32,500 nucleotides of DNA, from NCBI GenBank assembly GCA_034096865.1, contig JAWQFJ010008114.1:1-32500 (forward strand), read 5' to 3'. Positions 1 through 10,925 of this stretch are shown here, in pieces. The notes beneath the pieces are model-generated. The model was not told where the DNA came from. It ran no database searches and saw nothing but the letters and a program-made list of their open reading frames with translations. Source of the stretch: Theodoxus fluviatilis (taxonomy: Eukaryota > Mollusca > Gastropoda > Cycloneritida > Neritidae). The first letter of the stretch is position 1; each line of letters opens with the position of its first letter. Made by a program: the position numbers and the translations under genes.

Positions 1-683
1 GTATAACAAGTTTTGACAAGGAAAAAATCAAGCAACTATAACCATTCTGACCGTTGTCAGCCATGTTTGCAGAAGCTCCTAATCTCGCTGGAAACAAGAT
101 TTCATACTCTTGTCGTGGAACCAAACGAGGAAAAGATTGACCTGATTTTTCAATACAAACACTGTATTCATTTTGTTGTTTAGACTGCAAGTGTAACTTT
201 TCTGACTTGCGTTCCACTCAACACATTTTTGACCTAGTGGACATGTACTCGATTAATTGACTCGATTAAATTGAACTGATGTATTTGATATACATTTGTA
301 TTAATCCTGAAAAATTAGGAAATCATACTTCATTCATTCGAGCATTAGTCTTGACAGCATTCAGCGGACGAAGTAAACATCAATCTACTTGACCATAACG
401 TAAGTGCGAGTTGCAGACGAAACTATCACCGTCACATGACACGGTGACGCCGAATGTCAAATCACTGCTATCTTACGGTCGAAATAATCGGAGAAAGTCT
501 GAATAATCTGAGAAAGAAAATCGAATTGGTTTATTATGTGTATGAATACGAGTTTTTTTAATCGACTTCGGTCAATTTCGCGCTGCCTTGCAGTGATGAT
601 TTGAATACGAAGCAGTCGTCTACAAGGCGAAAACGATCTCGAAGCCAGCGAAGCCGAAGTTTCGACCATGAATGGAAAAAATC
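1..683. other. No gene recognised
   Basis: AT-rich sequence. The longest open frame, on the minus strand, runs into the neighbouring dispersed repeat and resembles no known protein. I see no exon-like block with splice sites and family similarity. Confidence 0.5.
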
Positions 684-848
684 GTATTACGACCGTCAAC
701 CACTTTCTCTTCAAACCTCGATTCTGAAAATTTGATACATTCAATCGGACCTAACTTTCAGTTAGTGTGCAAAATCTCAAGGAAATCCGTTCAGTAGTTT
801 TTGAGATATAAGCCGTGGAGTCGGGACAGGCAGACAGACAGACAGACA

Positions 849-920
<72 letters not shown>

Positions 921-946
921 GATAAAGTCTGTAGGACCTCCAGTAA
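684..946. repeat. Dispersed repeat, copy A, with internal GACA/CA array
   Basis: About 140 bases (from acgaccgtcaaccacttt to gagatataagccgtggag) are nearly identical to copy B at 1502-1685. Both copies then carry a GACA microsatellite and the shared end gataaagtctgtaggacctc. Copy A has an extra long CA array (849-916). The microsatellite is therefore internal to a mobile or duplicated unit, not a chance neighbour. It looks like a SINE or non-autonomous element, with no coding capacity. Confidence 0.75.
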
Positions 947-1279
947 ACCATGAGGGATAATTCTTTCTCCTTTACCAGTGTTCTCAAATTCAGTGTTCGT
1001 CATTAAACAGCTTCAAAAAAAGAATTGACACGATGTTCAAAGACTACATGTACTGTGATGATGTTGGCCACCCGCTGCTGTTGCCACGTATACCACTCTC
1101 TGCCACTCATAAGCCACCGGAAGAAAAGTATAGAATAGGCACGATCTTTTAAGATCGTTAGAACTAGGGTAGTAAAAAGTGAGAGTAGCCATAAGTACTG
1201 ATCAAAAGATCAGATAAAGGCCTCGCGGCCTAAGACATCTGAGGACATATCTATCTATCTAAATGCATTCTCTGTCCTC

Positions 1280-1446
1280 GCAAATGACGTCACGTTATTG
1301 ATGACGTCGCACATGTTGGCATTTCGCCATTGCATCAAATTGCCTACCTCCCCAGGTCTTTCGAAATTCTTCTTCTGGCATATGGGTCTTTGATATGGGA
1401 TCGAAATTGTACTTGCAAATGACGTAACGTTATTATTGACGTCAAA
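1280..1446. repeat. Duplicated CRE-like segment
   Basis: The phrase gcaaatgacgt(c/a)acgttatt followed by gacgtc occurs at 1280-1310 and again at 1415-1446. It carries perfect TGACGTCA cAMP-response-type octamers at 1285-1292 and 1437-1444. The copies lie about 135 bases apart, just before dispersed repeat copy B. No gene start is visible nearby, so regulation is speculative. Confidence 0.45.
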
Positions 1447-1501
1447 TTTGGCTTTGCCGTCAAATGTCATTTCAATAATTTTTAGACCGGTAATTTCGAG
1501 C

Positions 1502-1685
1502 AATACGACCTTAAAAAACCACTTTCTCTTCAAGCCTCGATTCTGAAAATTTGATACATTCAATCGGACCTAACTTCCAGTTAGTGTGCAAAATCTCAAG
1601 GAAATCCGTCCAGTAGTTTTTGAGATATAAGCCGTGGAGACGGGACAGACAGACAGACAGATAAAGTCTGTAGGACCTCCAGTAA
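1502..1685. repeat. Dispersed repeat, copy B
   Basis: Direct repeat of copy A (684-946) in the same orientation, with few mismatches. It has only about four GACA units and no CA expansion, so it shows the shorter, probably more ancestral array. It ends with the same gataaagtctgtaggacctc block. Confidence 0.75.
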
Positions 1686-2051
1686 GTAACATACAATGTC
1701 TACAATAAGTAACTTTAACCGGCGCTCAAAGTACACAGTACACAGTACACAGTAATTTATTGCGCCAAGTGACATCATTTAAAAAACGAGCACGAGGAAA
1801 ACTAAGTGATGAAGGCTAAAAAAGAAACAAAACAAAAAGCCAAACACACGCATCGCTTACACACCCTAACACGCCGTTTATGCAAAAAACATGGACATTT
1901 CCCGATGTACCTCACTCACGCAGCTGCACACAGACAAGAGATAAGACTGCACCTGAAACCAAAGGATTAACTGGTAAATGGGGCAATATACAATGAACAA
2001 TTAAAGTTACTATTTAAGAACTGTTGACAAAAGAGGAACAAACTAAGATGA

Positions 2052-2275
2052 TACACCCACCCACCCACCCCCCTTTTAAGTGACAATAAATAATACATAT
2101 GAACAGAGACAAGACCACTAAGACGTACCCCCCCACCCCCCCACCCCCATCCCACCCCCCGTCACCACACAAAAGAATACAATAGAACAATACAAAAACA
2201 ACCCTGCGCAACTACAAGAAGACCAACCCTTCCCCACCCCCACCCCCTCCCCCACCCCTCCCCCCACCCCCAACC
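2052..2275. repeat. C-rich tracts (CCCACCC type)
   Basis: Three clusters (2052-2073, 2128-2161, 2228-2274) consist almost wholly of C runs broken by single A or T. The minus strand is G-run rich and could form G-quadruplexes. They lie just 3' (in element orientation) of the minus-strand LINE ORF and may belong to its tail region. Confidence 0.6.
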
Positions 2276-2370
2276 ACACTCAGAAGCAGTCCATATAACC
2301 CAGAGGAAGCACAAAAGAGAAAGTGGCACTGTCATAGATGTGGAGAAGTGTGTGCGCACCGCCGACAGGA

Positions 2371-2892
2371 TCAGCGGCGGCAAAGCTGCCTGGGGAGGTT
2401 CTGGACAGCGTTGAGCTCCGTCACCGCCGTGGGAAAGAACGAGTTCTGAAAACGGCATGTGCGCGTTTTGAGGGACCTGAAACGACGGCCAGAGGGAAGG
2501 AGCTGGAAGAGGGAGCAAGCAGGGTGGGAGGGGTCCGCCACAATCTTACGGGACTTGCGCACTATGCGCTGGGCGTAGATAGAGGCTAGGGAGGGCAGAT
2601 CACGGCCAATGATCCTGCCAGCAGCGTGCACGACACGCTCCAGCTTGTCTTTCTGCTGTTGAGTGGCCCCTCCGAACCACACACAGATGGAGAAGGTAAG
2701 AACACTTTCCACCACAGCACGGTAGAACTGGAGCATGATCTCCGGAGACAGTCCAAACTTCTTGAGCTGCCTCAGGAAGTACAGCCGCTGCTGGGCACTC
2801 TTATGGATGCCGTCAATGTTGTTGCCCCAACTGAGGTCGGAGGAGATGAGCGTGCCGAGGAACTTGAAACAGTCCACGATCTCAATGGCCAT
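2371..2892 (-). mobile_element. Non-LTR retrotransposon, C-terminal reverse-transcriptase region (5'-truncated)
   Basis: A 173-codon open frame reads FKFLGTLISSDLSWGNNI, then AQQRLYFLRQLKKFGLSP, FYRAVVESVLTFSICVWFG and SHPACSLFQLLPSGRRFRS. This is the conserved region after the catalytic core of LINE reverse transcriptases, of the type common in fish and invertebrate genomes. The upstream catalytic FADD box and endonuclease are absent, so the copy is 5'-truncated near 2892. The frame is intact to its stop, which suggests a fairly recent insertion. It is not a host gene. Confidence 0.88.
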
Positions 2893-3699
2893 TGTACATT
2901 GTATCCAAGACTCAGTTATGAAAAAAAATCGTCACATTCTCAGCAGTGGCAACACAATGAACCCGTGAATTTTACCCATATTTTTCTAGTGAAACATGTT
3001 TCAGACCGACTCCGAGTCTACGATCCACACTTGATCGGGCTGGCGTGTAGCCCCCATCCGTGACGTCCCGGCCTCTGGGTGTACACCAAGCAAAACAATG
3101 GAGTAAAAACGGCACTGATTACATAGAGCATGAAAAAAGTGGAATATAAATGAAAACATTAAATGTAATATATAGGCGATTAGACTTAGTGCCTGAAAAA
3201 ACGACTGGAGGGAATGGTCCCAGGCCACATGTCAAGTCCAACAAACAAACGATGGGAAAGTCCACTCTGTGACTTTTCCGGACTGAGAAGCTACATAGTA
3301 GGCTGGCCTTGCAACATATACAACATGGGGGTCTGCAAAGCAGGATACATGATAGAATGAAAGAGAGAGAGGAAACGGTTCCACACCATTACTCATCTGC
3401 CTCCTTTTTTCCAGTGTGTACAGCGTCCTTGATATACAGAATCAGTGGAATACTAAAACGAAGTCATTAAAAGGCGAGACAAAACTCGTTCCGATAGAAC
3501 ACATATCCGCGAGAAAGATTGAATGACACTATAATTGCACACCATGCAAGCATTTTTATCAAAATATGTGTACAAAGAACCTAAATATTGTCCATGATCA
3601 TATTGTATAATGTAATGAAAAATAGCACCAAGAACCGTGTGCACGTCAGGATACAAAACATAATATATGTGATACAAGGCTACATTTGGTTGCTAATAT
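2893..3699. other. No gene recognised
   Basis: AT-rich spacer. Short open frames on both strands show no known motifs. No clear repeat boundary is visible. Confidence 0.5.
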
Positions 3700-3775
3700 C
3701 GTCTGGTTGTAGCGTCGGACAAGTGTGATAACTGGAAGAGCACTCACTGTGATTCGAGTCCGCTCTCAGTAGCGG
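3700..3775 (+). repeat. tRNA-derived SINE head (degenerate)
   Basis: The segment tggttgtagcgtcgga resembles a polymerase III A box and gattcgagtcc at 3751-3761 matches a B box. The spacing is tRNA-like, but no convincing acceptor stem folds, so it is not a tRNA gene. It is probably a decayed SINE head. Confidence 0.3.
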
Positions 3776-4327
3776 TAGGATGAATTTAATTCACCAAGGG
3801 GGTACAGGACTAGAGAAGCTAGTATAGAGGGAAAACGAGCTTACTTTATGAGGTTTCGAACTTGCCCAATCTGCAGTCACGCAGCAAAAGTACACAACCA
3901 CACATCATTAATTAAGGTAGTCCGAGTCCGTATCTCTCCGGCGACTGACCTGCCGTCACCCTGGTGGTGCGGCGTGGCCGAAGTTCAGTCAAAGAGGGTT
4001 GATCCTGGTCGTCGACCGAAGGTACCGAACAGGTCGGTGTGGAAGGAGACGCAATCTTTTCACACGGGGAAGGGATATTTCGAACACAGTCCGAGACTGC
4101 GTCTCCCATCGCTCCGGATGGAGATGGTCGGGTCTGATGAGCTGTTGGCATCTGCGCAACAGCTTGAGTCGTATCGTCTTTGTCACAGCGTGGGCCAAGC
4201 GCCCACAGGAGGGTGGTCGGTCTGTCGTCAGTGTCATATCGTCTGACTGTCGAGGGATTATCCTGTGGTGGGACATATCTATCACCTTGTGACTGAGGAA
4301 TGACCTTCAGGTCGCATCTGTTGACGC

Positions 4328-4581
4328 ACTAGTACCGCTGAAATGGTCGTTGTCCCCAACATTTCGGGACAGAGTACTCGGTGTTTGAAATCTCGTCCTT
4401 ACAGTCACGTGACATACCGATGACCATGTGATATATCGCGACATGTTCTTCACTCGGTGGTCTCGTTCTCGTTCAAATGCCGCTATTTCAAACACCGAGT
4501 ACTCTGTCCGAGAGGACAGAGTACTCCGAGTACTCTGTCCCGAAATGTTGGGGACAACGACCATTTCAGCACTAGTACCGC
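4328..4581. repeat. Inverted repeat with a perfect inner hairpin
   Basis: 4328-4391 is repeated as its reverse complement at 4485-4581 (ctagtaccg...gtccccaacatttcggg). The right arm carries an extra about 30-base insertion that forms a perfect 13-base stem, GAGTACTCTGTCC at 4497-4509 against 4514-4526, with a GAGA loop. The arms derive from the end of the Gypsy-like integrase frame described next. Confidence 0.75.
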
Positions 4582-4740
4582 CTTCGATTGGCTGCACTGC
4601 ATAGACGGGCGAAGGTGGATGGAGTTGCCGGATGACAACATGGGCAGGCGGATGCCAGACGTCACCACACTTGCTGCGCCTCATCCTTGGTCTTTGGCGA
4701 ATGTAGACATATTCACCAATATGGAGGGGTAGGAGAGGGT
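4560..4740 (-). pseudogene. Ty3/Gypsy integrase C-terminal relic, minus strand
   Basis: Minus-strand translation gives LHIGEYVYIRQRPRMRRSK, then CGDVWHPPAHVVIRQLHPP and VYAVQPIEGG. This resembles the integrase C-terminal fold of Ty3/Gypsy retrotransposons (LxVGDxVYxRN..., DxWxPxxYxVVxR...VYxVxP). No upstream integrase core continues on this strand. It is a fragment of a retrotransposon, likely inverted relative to its neighbour at 4741-4890. Confidence 0.6.
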
Positions 4741-4890
4741 GTCGTTGATCATGTCTGTCCTCTCTTTGGGCAGAACCCGCGCCTACCTGTTGATGCACTG
4801 CTTGCGACACCAATGACGTCAGCTACTTCTCCAGTGGACTGGGTGCGCACTCATCACTCCAGGCTGCTCGGATTCTTTATTCAGAACTCA
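4741..4890 (+). pseudogene. Ty3/Gypsy integrase mid-region relic, plus strand
   Basis: Plus-strand translation gives PLFGQNPRLPVDALLATP, then SPVDWVRTHHSRL. The block FGRxPRLPVDxLLGT is a hallmark of Gypsy-type integrases just after the catalytic core. The frame ends at 4920. The piece that should follow it lies to its left on the other strand, so the element has been rearranged. Confidence 0.65.
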
Positions 4891-5399
4891 GTGTGCCGTG
4901 GTGGAACGATGTGCCCATAACCCTGGCGGTGGCGGGTCTCCACAAGCATGCAAAAGCAACCACTTTTAAAGTGATGGACATATTCACCAGAACCGGAAGC
5001 TCATTCTAATGGTAAAACACGTGTTCCAATGTTGACGGTTAATCATGGAGATAGAGTAAAGGGGTGAGGAAGGTCGTGGCATCCTCTTCCCTCCCGTCCT
5101 CTTGGTCATCAGGCAAAGTGTAGATTCTTGGACGGCCTGGCAAGGGGAATGGCCATCTACGCGTCTGGCTGTTTGGCGTGGCCACACTTTCCCCTCCAGA
5201 GTGCTGGTGGTGGGGTCATCAAAGGAGGAGAGGGGGAATTGGAGCTGGAGTGGATGAGAGGTAGAGGGCCGATGTCAGCCGTCCTTCCTCCCATATCGGC
5301 ATGGCCTTGTCACAGGTGATTCTAATCCACGCCAGGAGCCGGAGAGTAGAGAGTCCCAGCCGTAAGAGAGCAGACAGCAGCAGTGTTTTATCCCCTCTC

Positions 5400-6840
5400 C
5401 ATGGTCTACATTCAAATGTCAATGTCTCACAGATTCACTCCGCCTAAACCAATGGAGTGATTGAGATTTGGCGCGTTCTTTGCCAGCACGTTTTTTCCTC
5501 ACTCTAACTTTAAAGGTTGGCCTATGACGATGAGCGCCTATTCGTTGACTTATTCAATGCCAAGGTTACTTGTACTGGAAGCTTTTAACTTGGCGACTTT
5601 ATTTAAACGTCATGCAGTGGCCGACCAATCCATGGTCTTAACATACGGACAATTCATTTATATCTCTAGAGGCTCGGCGCCTTAATTGAAAACTGTCCAC
5701 CCATTCATCACACGGTTTCACCACAGTAAACTACTCTCAAAGCATGGCTGGTTTTCTAATGACTACATTTTATTTGAGGTCTGGCTGGCTTCTACATTCT
5801 TAAGTGTTCATTATTCAACACATGCATAAACATGCAACTCATAACAGTAATGTTACCGTTCAACATCTGGCAACTCACTCGGAAAACGTGGAGAAAGGAT
5901 CACCTCAATGTACACACGAGTAAATCCGTCACCCTGATTCCACGTATGCACAATTCTAAAGGGCGTACCGTCACAGTGACAGACAGAGTGAAAGTCAGCA
6001 TGATCTCGACTTTTGTGTTCCTGGATTTTTTTTCTTCCGATTTGTTGGTAAGGTTTCCACAGCATAAGCTTCAGGTGTATTTGTCTCACTCCGAAAACTT
6101 AGATAGGCTGATCAAGCTAAAGTTCTGTTCTACGTGCGTTCTTGTGGTTTTGTGTTATTTGGCTGCACAATTACGACTATTGGCTTGAGGTTCCTACCAT
6201 TACCTTGAGATTCCATGTAGGCCTACTTCATATTTGTCGCTTACTTCAAAATTATTTTCATGGCCAGCTTTGGCTAATGAAAGAGAATGCGAGTCACGAT
6301 ATTAGCTCAATATGAAAGCTTTTCTATCGAGTCATAGATCTTCGCCAGAGATTTTTCTTTTCAACTATATGTATTGAAAGAGAATGTACGTCACAATATC
6401 AGCATTCGAGTATCATGGAAATTTCTGAAAGTTTATGTCACATTGCGGTACTCTTCCAAGCTGTTAGGTATATAGTACTCACTGGCACAAATCCTCAACT
6501 GGCTATAAACATCACAATGCATTCCTTTTCTGAGAAAATCATCATGACTCTCGGAAAGGCTTGCTTTTCTGGATTTGTGTGCTTTCGTTTTCTCAAAATC
6601 GATTTGTAAAAAGAATAATACAGTGAAGAAGAGCGTTCTTCTCGGAATGTTGAGGAGCATTTCCGGCATATATTGTATAGTTAGCGGAATTATTTCGTCG
6701 ATGCACGTTACCTTTGTTTAGGGTTGTTCATCTTAACTTTCATTTTGATCGGTGTGTTCCAAGACACTGTTGGACAAGTGCGCAAATTACTGACGTTTCT
6801 AGAGGGGTTCTTTGCATGAAAGCACATTGGATCTTTATTT
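5400..6840. other. Upstream flank of the calpain, no gene recognised
   Basis: Mostly unique-looking AT-rich DNA. Two similar phrases, gaaagagaatg(c/t)(g/a)(a/c)gtcac, occur near 6281 and 6377. Open frames of 118 residues or fewer on both strands have no recognisable motif. Distal regulatory sequence for the calpain is possible but not shown. Confidence 0.45.
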
Positions 6841-6859
6841 TTCACTGTGTCGACGGGAT

Positions 6860-7103
6860 GTTATTATAAATAACCACTCTGAATTTTCCCCCGCAATTTT
6901 CCTCTTCGTGAGTCATCCCGCGACGGAGGTCGGGGCAGAGAAGATTACGATTGGTCCACGACACCAGCCGCGTGGCGACGTCTAGCAAGTATTGGCGCGT
7001 ACCTGAGGCTTCGCTCCACAGATGCATTTTCAGTCAGGCGGAGCGTCGCCTAGATTTTTCCTGTCAGTTATTTCTGTCACTGCGTGAAAGCTAGTCTGAC
7101 ATC
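6860..7103 (+). promoter_or_regulatory. Putative calpain promoter and 5' leader
   Basis: TATAAATA at 6865-6872 is a good TATA-box match. Downstream are TGAGTCA (AP-1-like) at 6909-6915 and an inverted CCAAT (ATTGG) at 6950-6954, within a locally GC-richer stretch (about 6890-7060). If the TATA box is used, the leader would be about 200 bases with no intron. Sites of this length also occur by chance. The in-frame TAG at 7092 separates the leader from the ORF. Confidence 0.35.
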
Positions 7104-7358
7104 ATGGCTCACGGCTGGGGTGGACCTCAGAGGGACTATGGTGACCAGCGGCCAGGCTCCTCTCGTCAAGGCTATTCCCGAAGTGCGGCTGTTGCCTCTT
7201 CCCAGGGATGTAGCACGTCCGCGTTGGATACTCCTGATCCGTCCGAGTTTGAAATGCTCAGAAAAGATTGTCTGAGAAAGACAATGCGCTTCGAGGACCC
7301 CGAATTTCAGCGCGGGAAATATTTCCAAGGGAAGCCGATCCAATGGATGCGACCCCAT
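7104..7358 (+). CDS. Calpain exon 1 (residues 1-85)
   Basis: The start ATG at 7104 has A at -3 and G at +4 and is the first in-frame Met after a TAG at 7092-7094, so the start is well defined. The first about 45 residues are rich in Gly, Ser, Arg and Gln with no membrane segment or signal peptide. Residues about 48-80 (FEMLRKDCLRK, then MRFEDPEF and IQWMRP) match the calpain N-terminal lead-in, in which LFEDPxFP is conserved. The donor CCCCAT/gtaagt is strong and ends in phase 0. The long following intron (6.7 kb) is typical for a first intron. Confidence 0.9.
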
Positions 7359-8640
7359 GTAAGTCGCAGAAGCCTCGAGATTCTGAAAAGATACCACCTA
7401 ATCTTAAGAGTTGTTCAGAGTTCTGTCGAACTTAGCTGCCTAATACGCTCTCGAGTTCGATCGACGATGTACCAGGTTTTGGAAGAGCTGTTTATTTCAC
7501 ATCTTGTGACTTAAAAATGATAAACACCATGTTCCATGGGACTATATTGTCATGTAGGCATCTATTTACAAAAGTGATTGGGTCTTTTTGCAAGAGATGA
7601 ACAAAAATGAACTAAGTTTTTAGAATAGACAGCCTGCAGCAATAACTGATTACAAAAGATACATAGATGGAGTCGATAGGTCTAATCACATGTTAGGTAA
7701 ATACACAGTTTTGAAAAATATTATTTTTAAATAAAGACTTCTGTATCACATGCTAGAGATTATCAACAGAACTAATAACATTTCAGAATTTCATAAAAAG
7801 ATCACATCAAGCAAATTTTTCACAGTTGTCAAGACCAAAAAGTTATCCTAAGTTAGATTTCATCATTGAATTTATAGACGAATCAACACAGTTGAAGACA
7901 GATGCTCCAGTCTCACTGTTTGAAGTAAAGACAAGTTGTATTGTTACAAGTAGTCATGATGAAGTTCCAGAACACCAATAGCGGCACCAGAAAGAAATGA
8001 TTTAGATGTCACTCTTTGGAAAAGATCAAAAAGAAGATCAGTGGTAAAGTGCAGAAATTGTGGAAAACAGTTTTATTTCAGTCAGACAAGGAACTGGCTC
8101 CCTGATGATCATCGATTGACTTTACAGAGTTGAATGCCTTTGTTTAACATTCCCTGTGTCTTGTGATTCTGCCTGTTATTCTCACACGCTTGTGTAATAT
8201 TATGCGAAAATGGACTGGCATTCTATGTTTTTATGTTGCATTTGAATTGTAGAAGTTTCTAATGTTATCTTATTTCCTTAGTCTTGAAAAAGGAAACATA
8301 TGCTCATTACGTCATGTAGAAAAAGAACAAATAATGCGCATATTTCCATGAATAAATTGACTTTTGGAATGTCCCTTTTGCCTGAAACTTGCGGATATTT
8401 CCCGAATATAAAGGTACTTTAAATTGTAAATAGACAATTAATATTCTAAGCAAAACAAGTTTTTCTCTTCAATGAGAATCTAGAATTGGTACAGAAATTA
8501 GTTTCACGGCTAATTTTAGCGACACACAAAAGTAGGTCAAACATCAACCTATAATACGATACAATTAAATAGTTTACACAATCACAATGTACCGGTACAT
8601 TCATTTCACTAACCATTCATACCACACATCGATCGATCTA
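7359..8640 (+). other. Calpain intron 1, first part
   Basis: AT-rich, without long open frames or simple repeats until 8640. I see no exon with family similarity, no RNA gene and no clear transposon ends. Confidence 0.5.
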
Positions 8641-8872
8641 ATGTAATCTAATCTAATCTAATCTTATATCTATCTCTCCATTTTCCTGCCTGCGTACGTG
8701 CATACGTGCGTGAATGAGTGTGTGTGCGCGTGTGTGTGCGCGCGTGTGTGTGCACGCGCGTCCGTCTGTGTGCTTCTGTATGTGCGTGTGCGTGTGTGTG
8801 TGCATGCATGTGTGTGAGTGTGTGTGTGTGTGTGTATGTGTGTGTGTGTGTGCGTGTGTATCTGTGTATCTA

Positions 8873-8942
<70 letters not shown>
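8641..8942. repeat. Compound microsatellite (CTAAT, GT/GC, GA)
   Basis: Starts with TCTAA-type pentamers (8636-8662), then an imperfect GT-rich tract with GC and CATG interruptions (8711-8898), then pure GA (8899-8942). Long frames of alternating Val-Cys or Thr-His here are artefacts of the repeat. Confidence 0.95.
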
Positions 8943-8947
<5 letters not shown>

Positions 8948-9118
8948 GAAACTTCGCTTGAGACACTTACATTTTGGCAGAGGTGAATTGGAAGTCAAAG
9001 CAGTTGAGATTAAAAAGAAATGCGAGTTGGTGGCGCATGTGCTTTTGAAATGGTATAAATGTTGAGGAGTAGTGAGGACGGGGTCGGCTCTCTATTGCGG
9101 AGGGCTGCTATTGCGGAT

Positions 9119-9584
9119 GGCCGCTATTGCTTGATTTTTTTTAAAACAAAAGTTCTTAGGCTTTTTGATTCGTTTGTCCTAAAACGCCTGTTACTTCTTT
9201 TTCGAAAAAAGTTTTTTTGAAAAAAGTTAGAAATTTTTTCGGGTATTATCGATAGCGCTCAGCCTTGGCCGCACCCGCCACCCCGCCTGACTGACTTAGC
9301 CTGTCCGGGGAGTTTCACCTAAACCCGGCCTCGTTACTTTTTGTCACGTTTGTGTCCAACATCAGCGTCGGGCCCTGGAGTTAGGGCGTAGGGACCACCC
9401 GTTGAGTGTCAAACGTGGGATGGAGTTAGAATATAAAGCTTCAACCGCTATTGATAAAACCCGGAAAAATTTGTTTTTTCAAAAAAAAGTAACAAATATT
9501 TTATGGTTTTTTAGGCGTTTGTGGACAAAAGAATCAAAATGGCCTAAGAACTTTTGTTTAAAAAAAAATCCCGCAATAGCGGCC
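9119..9584. mobile_element. MITE-like foldback element, about 466 bases
   Basis: The ends ggccgctattgc (9119) and gcaatagcggcc (to 9584) are perfect inverted repeats. The arms stay similar inwards for about 140 bases (left through aaaagttcttaggc and cgcctgttac to about 9260, right from about 9440). No coding capacity. Three spaced CTATTGCGG units precede the left end at 9091-9129. No clear target duplication was found. Confidence 0.7.
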
Positions 9585-9676
9585 GCGGCCCCTCCCCGTG
9601 AGGACAACGTATATGGAACAACAATTGGCTTTAGGGGTGCCAACGTGTGGAACATTTGAAAGCATTGCAAGATAAA

Positions 9677-9677
9677 T

Positions 9678-9719
<42 letters not shown>

Positions 9720-9784
9720 AGGAAGTGAGACAGACAGAAGGAGGGAGGGATGGAGGGAGGGAGGGGGGGGGGGAGGGAGGGAGG

Positions 9785-9847
<63 letters not shown>
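9677..9847. repeat. Compound microsatellite (GGCA, GGGA, GA)
   Basis: About ten GGCA units (9677-9718), a GGGA/poly-G tract (9739-9790) and a GA tract (to 9847), all purine-rich on the + strand. Confidence 0.95.
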
Positions 9848-9849
<2 letters not shown>

Positions 9850-10197
9850 ATATGTATGTAATACTTATTTCTAGAATGCTTGGCTGATAGCACGGTATCA
9901 ACGATTTATCGAGGATAAAAGGCGTAATTTTTAGATGGGCGATAATTTACTCGTTCTATGTGCACTTTCGTTATTAACTCCGACTTTAGAGAAACTTCCA
10001 CGGAAATGTTCTGATACATCTATGTACTTCTACTTGCACTTTCGTTTTCTTGGAACAATAATCCATGGTCATCCTATAACTGGAAAAACGTTTGGTGTTG
10101 TGCATAAATTAAGTGCTGATTTTCTTGTTTATTTCCTCATACACGCGATGAAAACAGAAAACGAAGGACAGGGTGGAACAAATTTGTGAGTGATACA

Positions 10198-10560
<363 letters not shown>

Positions 10561-10852
10561 ACAAGCAAATCTTGAGTTTGTCAAAGTTGAGTTTGTCAAA
10601 ATATCTTTCATCGGTAGCAAAAAGTAGTGGTACAAAGACAAGGCAAAAACTGTGCCTACACTGCTTCCTGTTTGACGTTGACCCTACGTGGATCTGCAAA
10701 ACATATGGGGTTTTCCTTCACGCAGAAGTCCAGCCCGTGTGGCCTATATCTGTCGAACTAGCCTGTTATGCGATACCCTTGGAATGTTCCACCCCATGAC
10801 CGCTTCCTGTGCATACGAACGACGTGGGGACAAAACCTCTCGTTTTTTTATA

Positions 10853-10856
10853 TGTG

Positions 10857-10887
<31 letters not shown>

Positions 10888-10925
10888 TTGCCCGCGCGCA
10901 CGCGCGCGCGCGCGCGTGTGTATGT
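10853..10925. repeat. GT/GC alternating tract
   Basis: GT, CGTG and CG units. The CG part (about 10892-10916) is a strict purine-pyrimidine alternation with Z-DNA potential. Confidence 0.9.

Noticed and set aside
2014..2518. Gly/Trp-rich minus-strand frames near 2014-2211 and 2162-2518
   Set aside because: They are translations of C-rich tracts and of the wrong frame of the LINE ORF.
3848..4292. Overlapping frames of 79-132 codons on both strands as host genes
   Set aside because: They shadow each other in GC-richer DNA, have no known motif and adjoin a Gypsy relic. They may be retrotransposon remnant but cannot be assigned.
8641..8662. CTAAT pentamers as a CRISPR or regulatory array
   Set aside because: Plain microsatellite with no spacers. 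CRISPR arrays are not expected in this eukaryotic DNA and none were seen.
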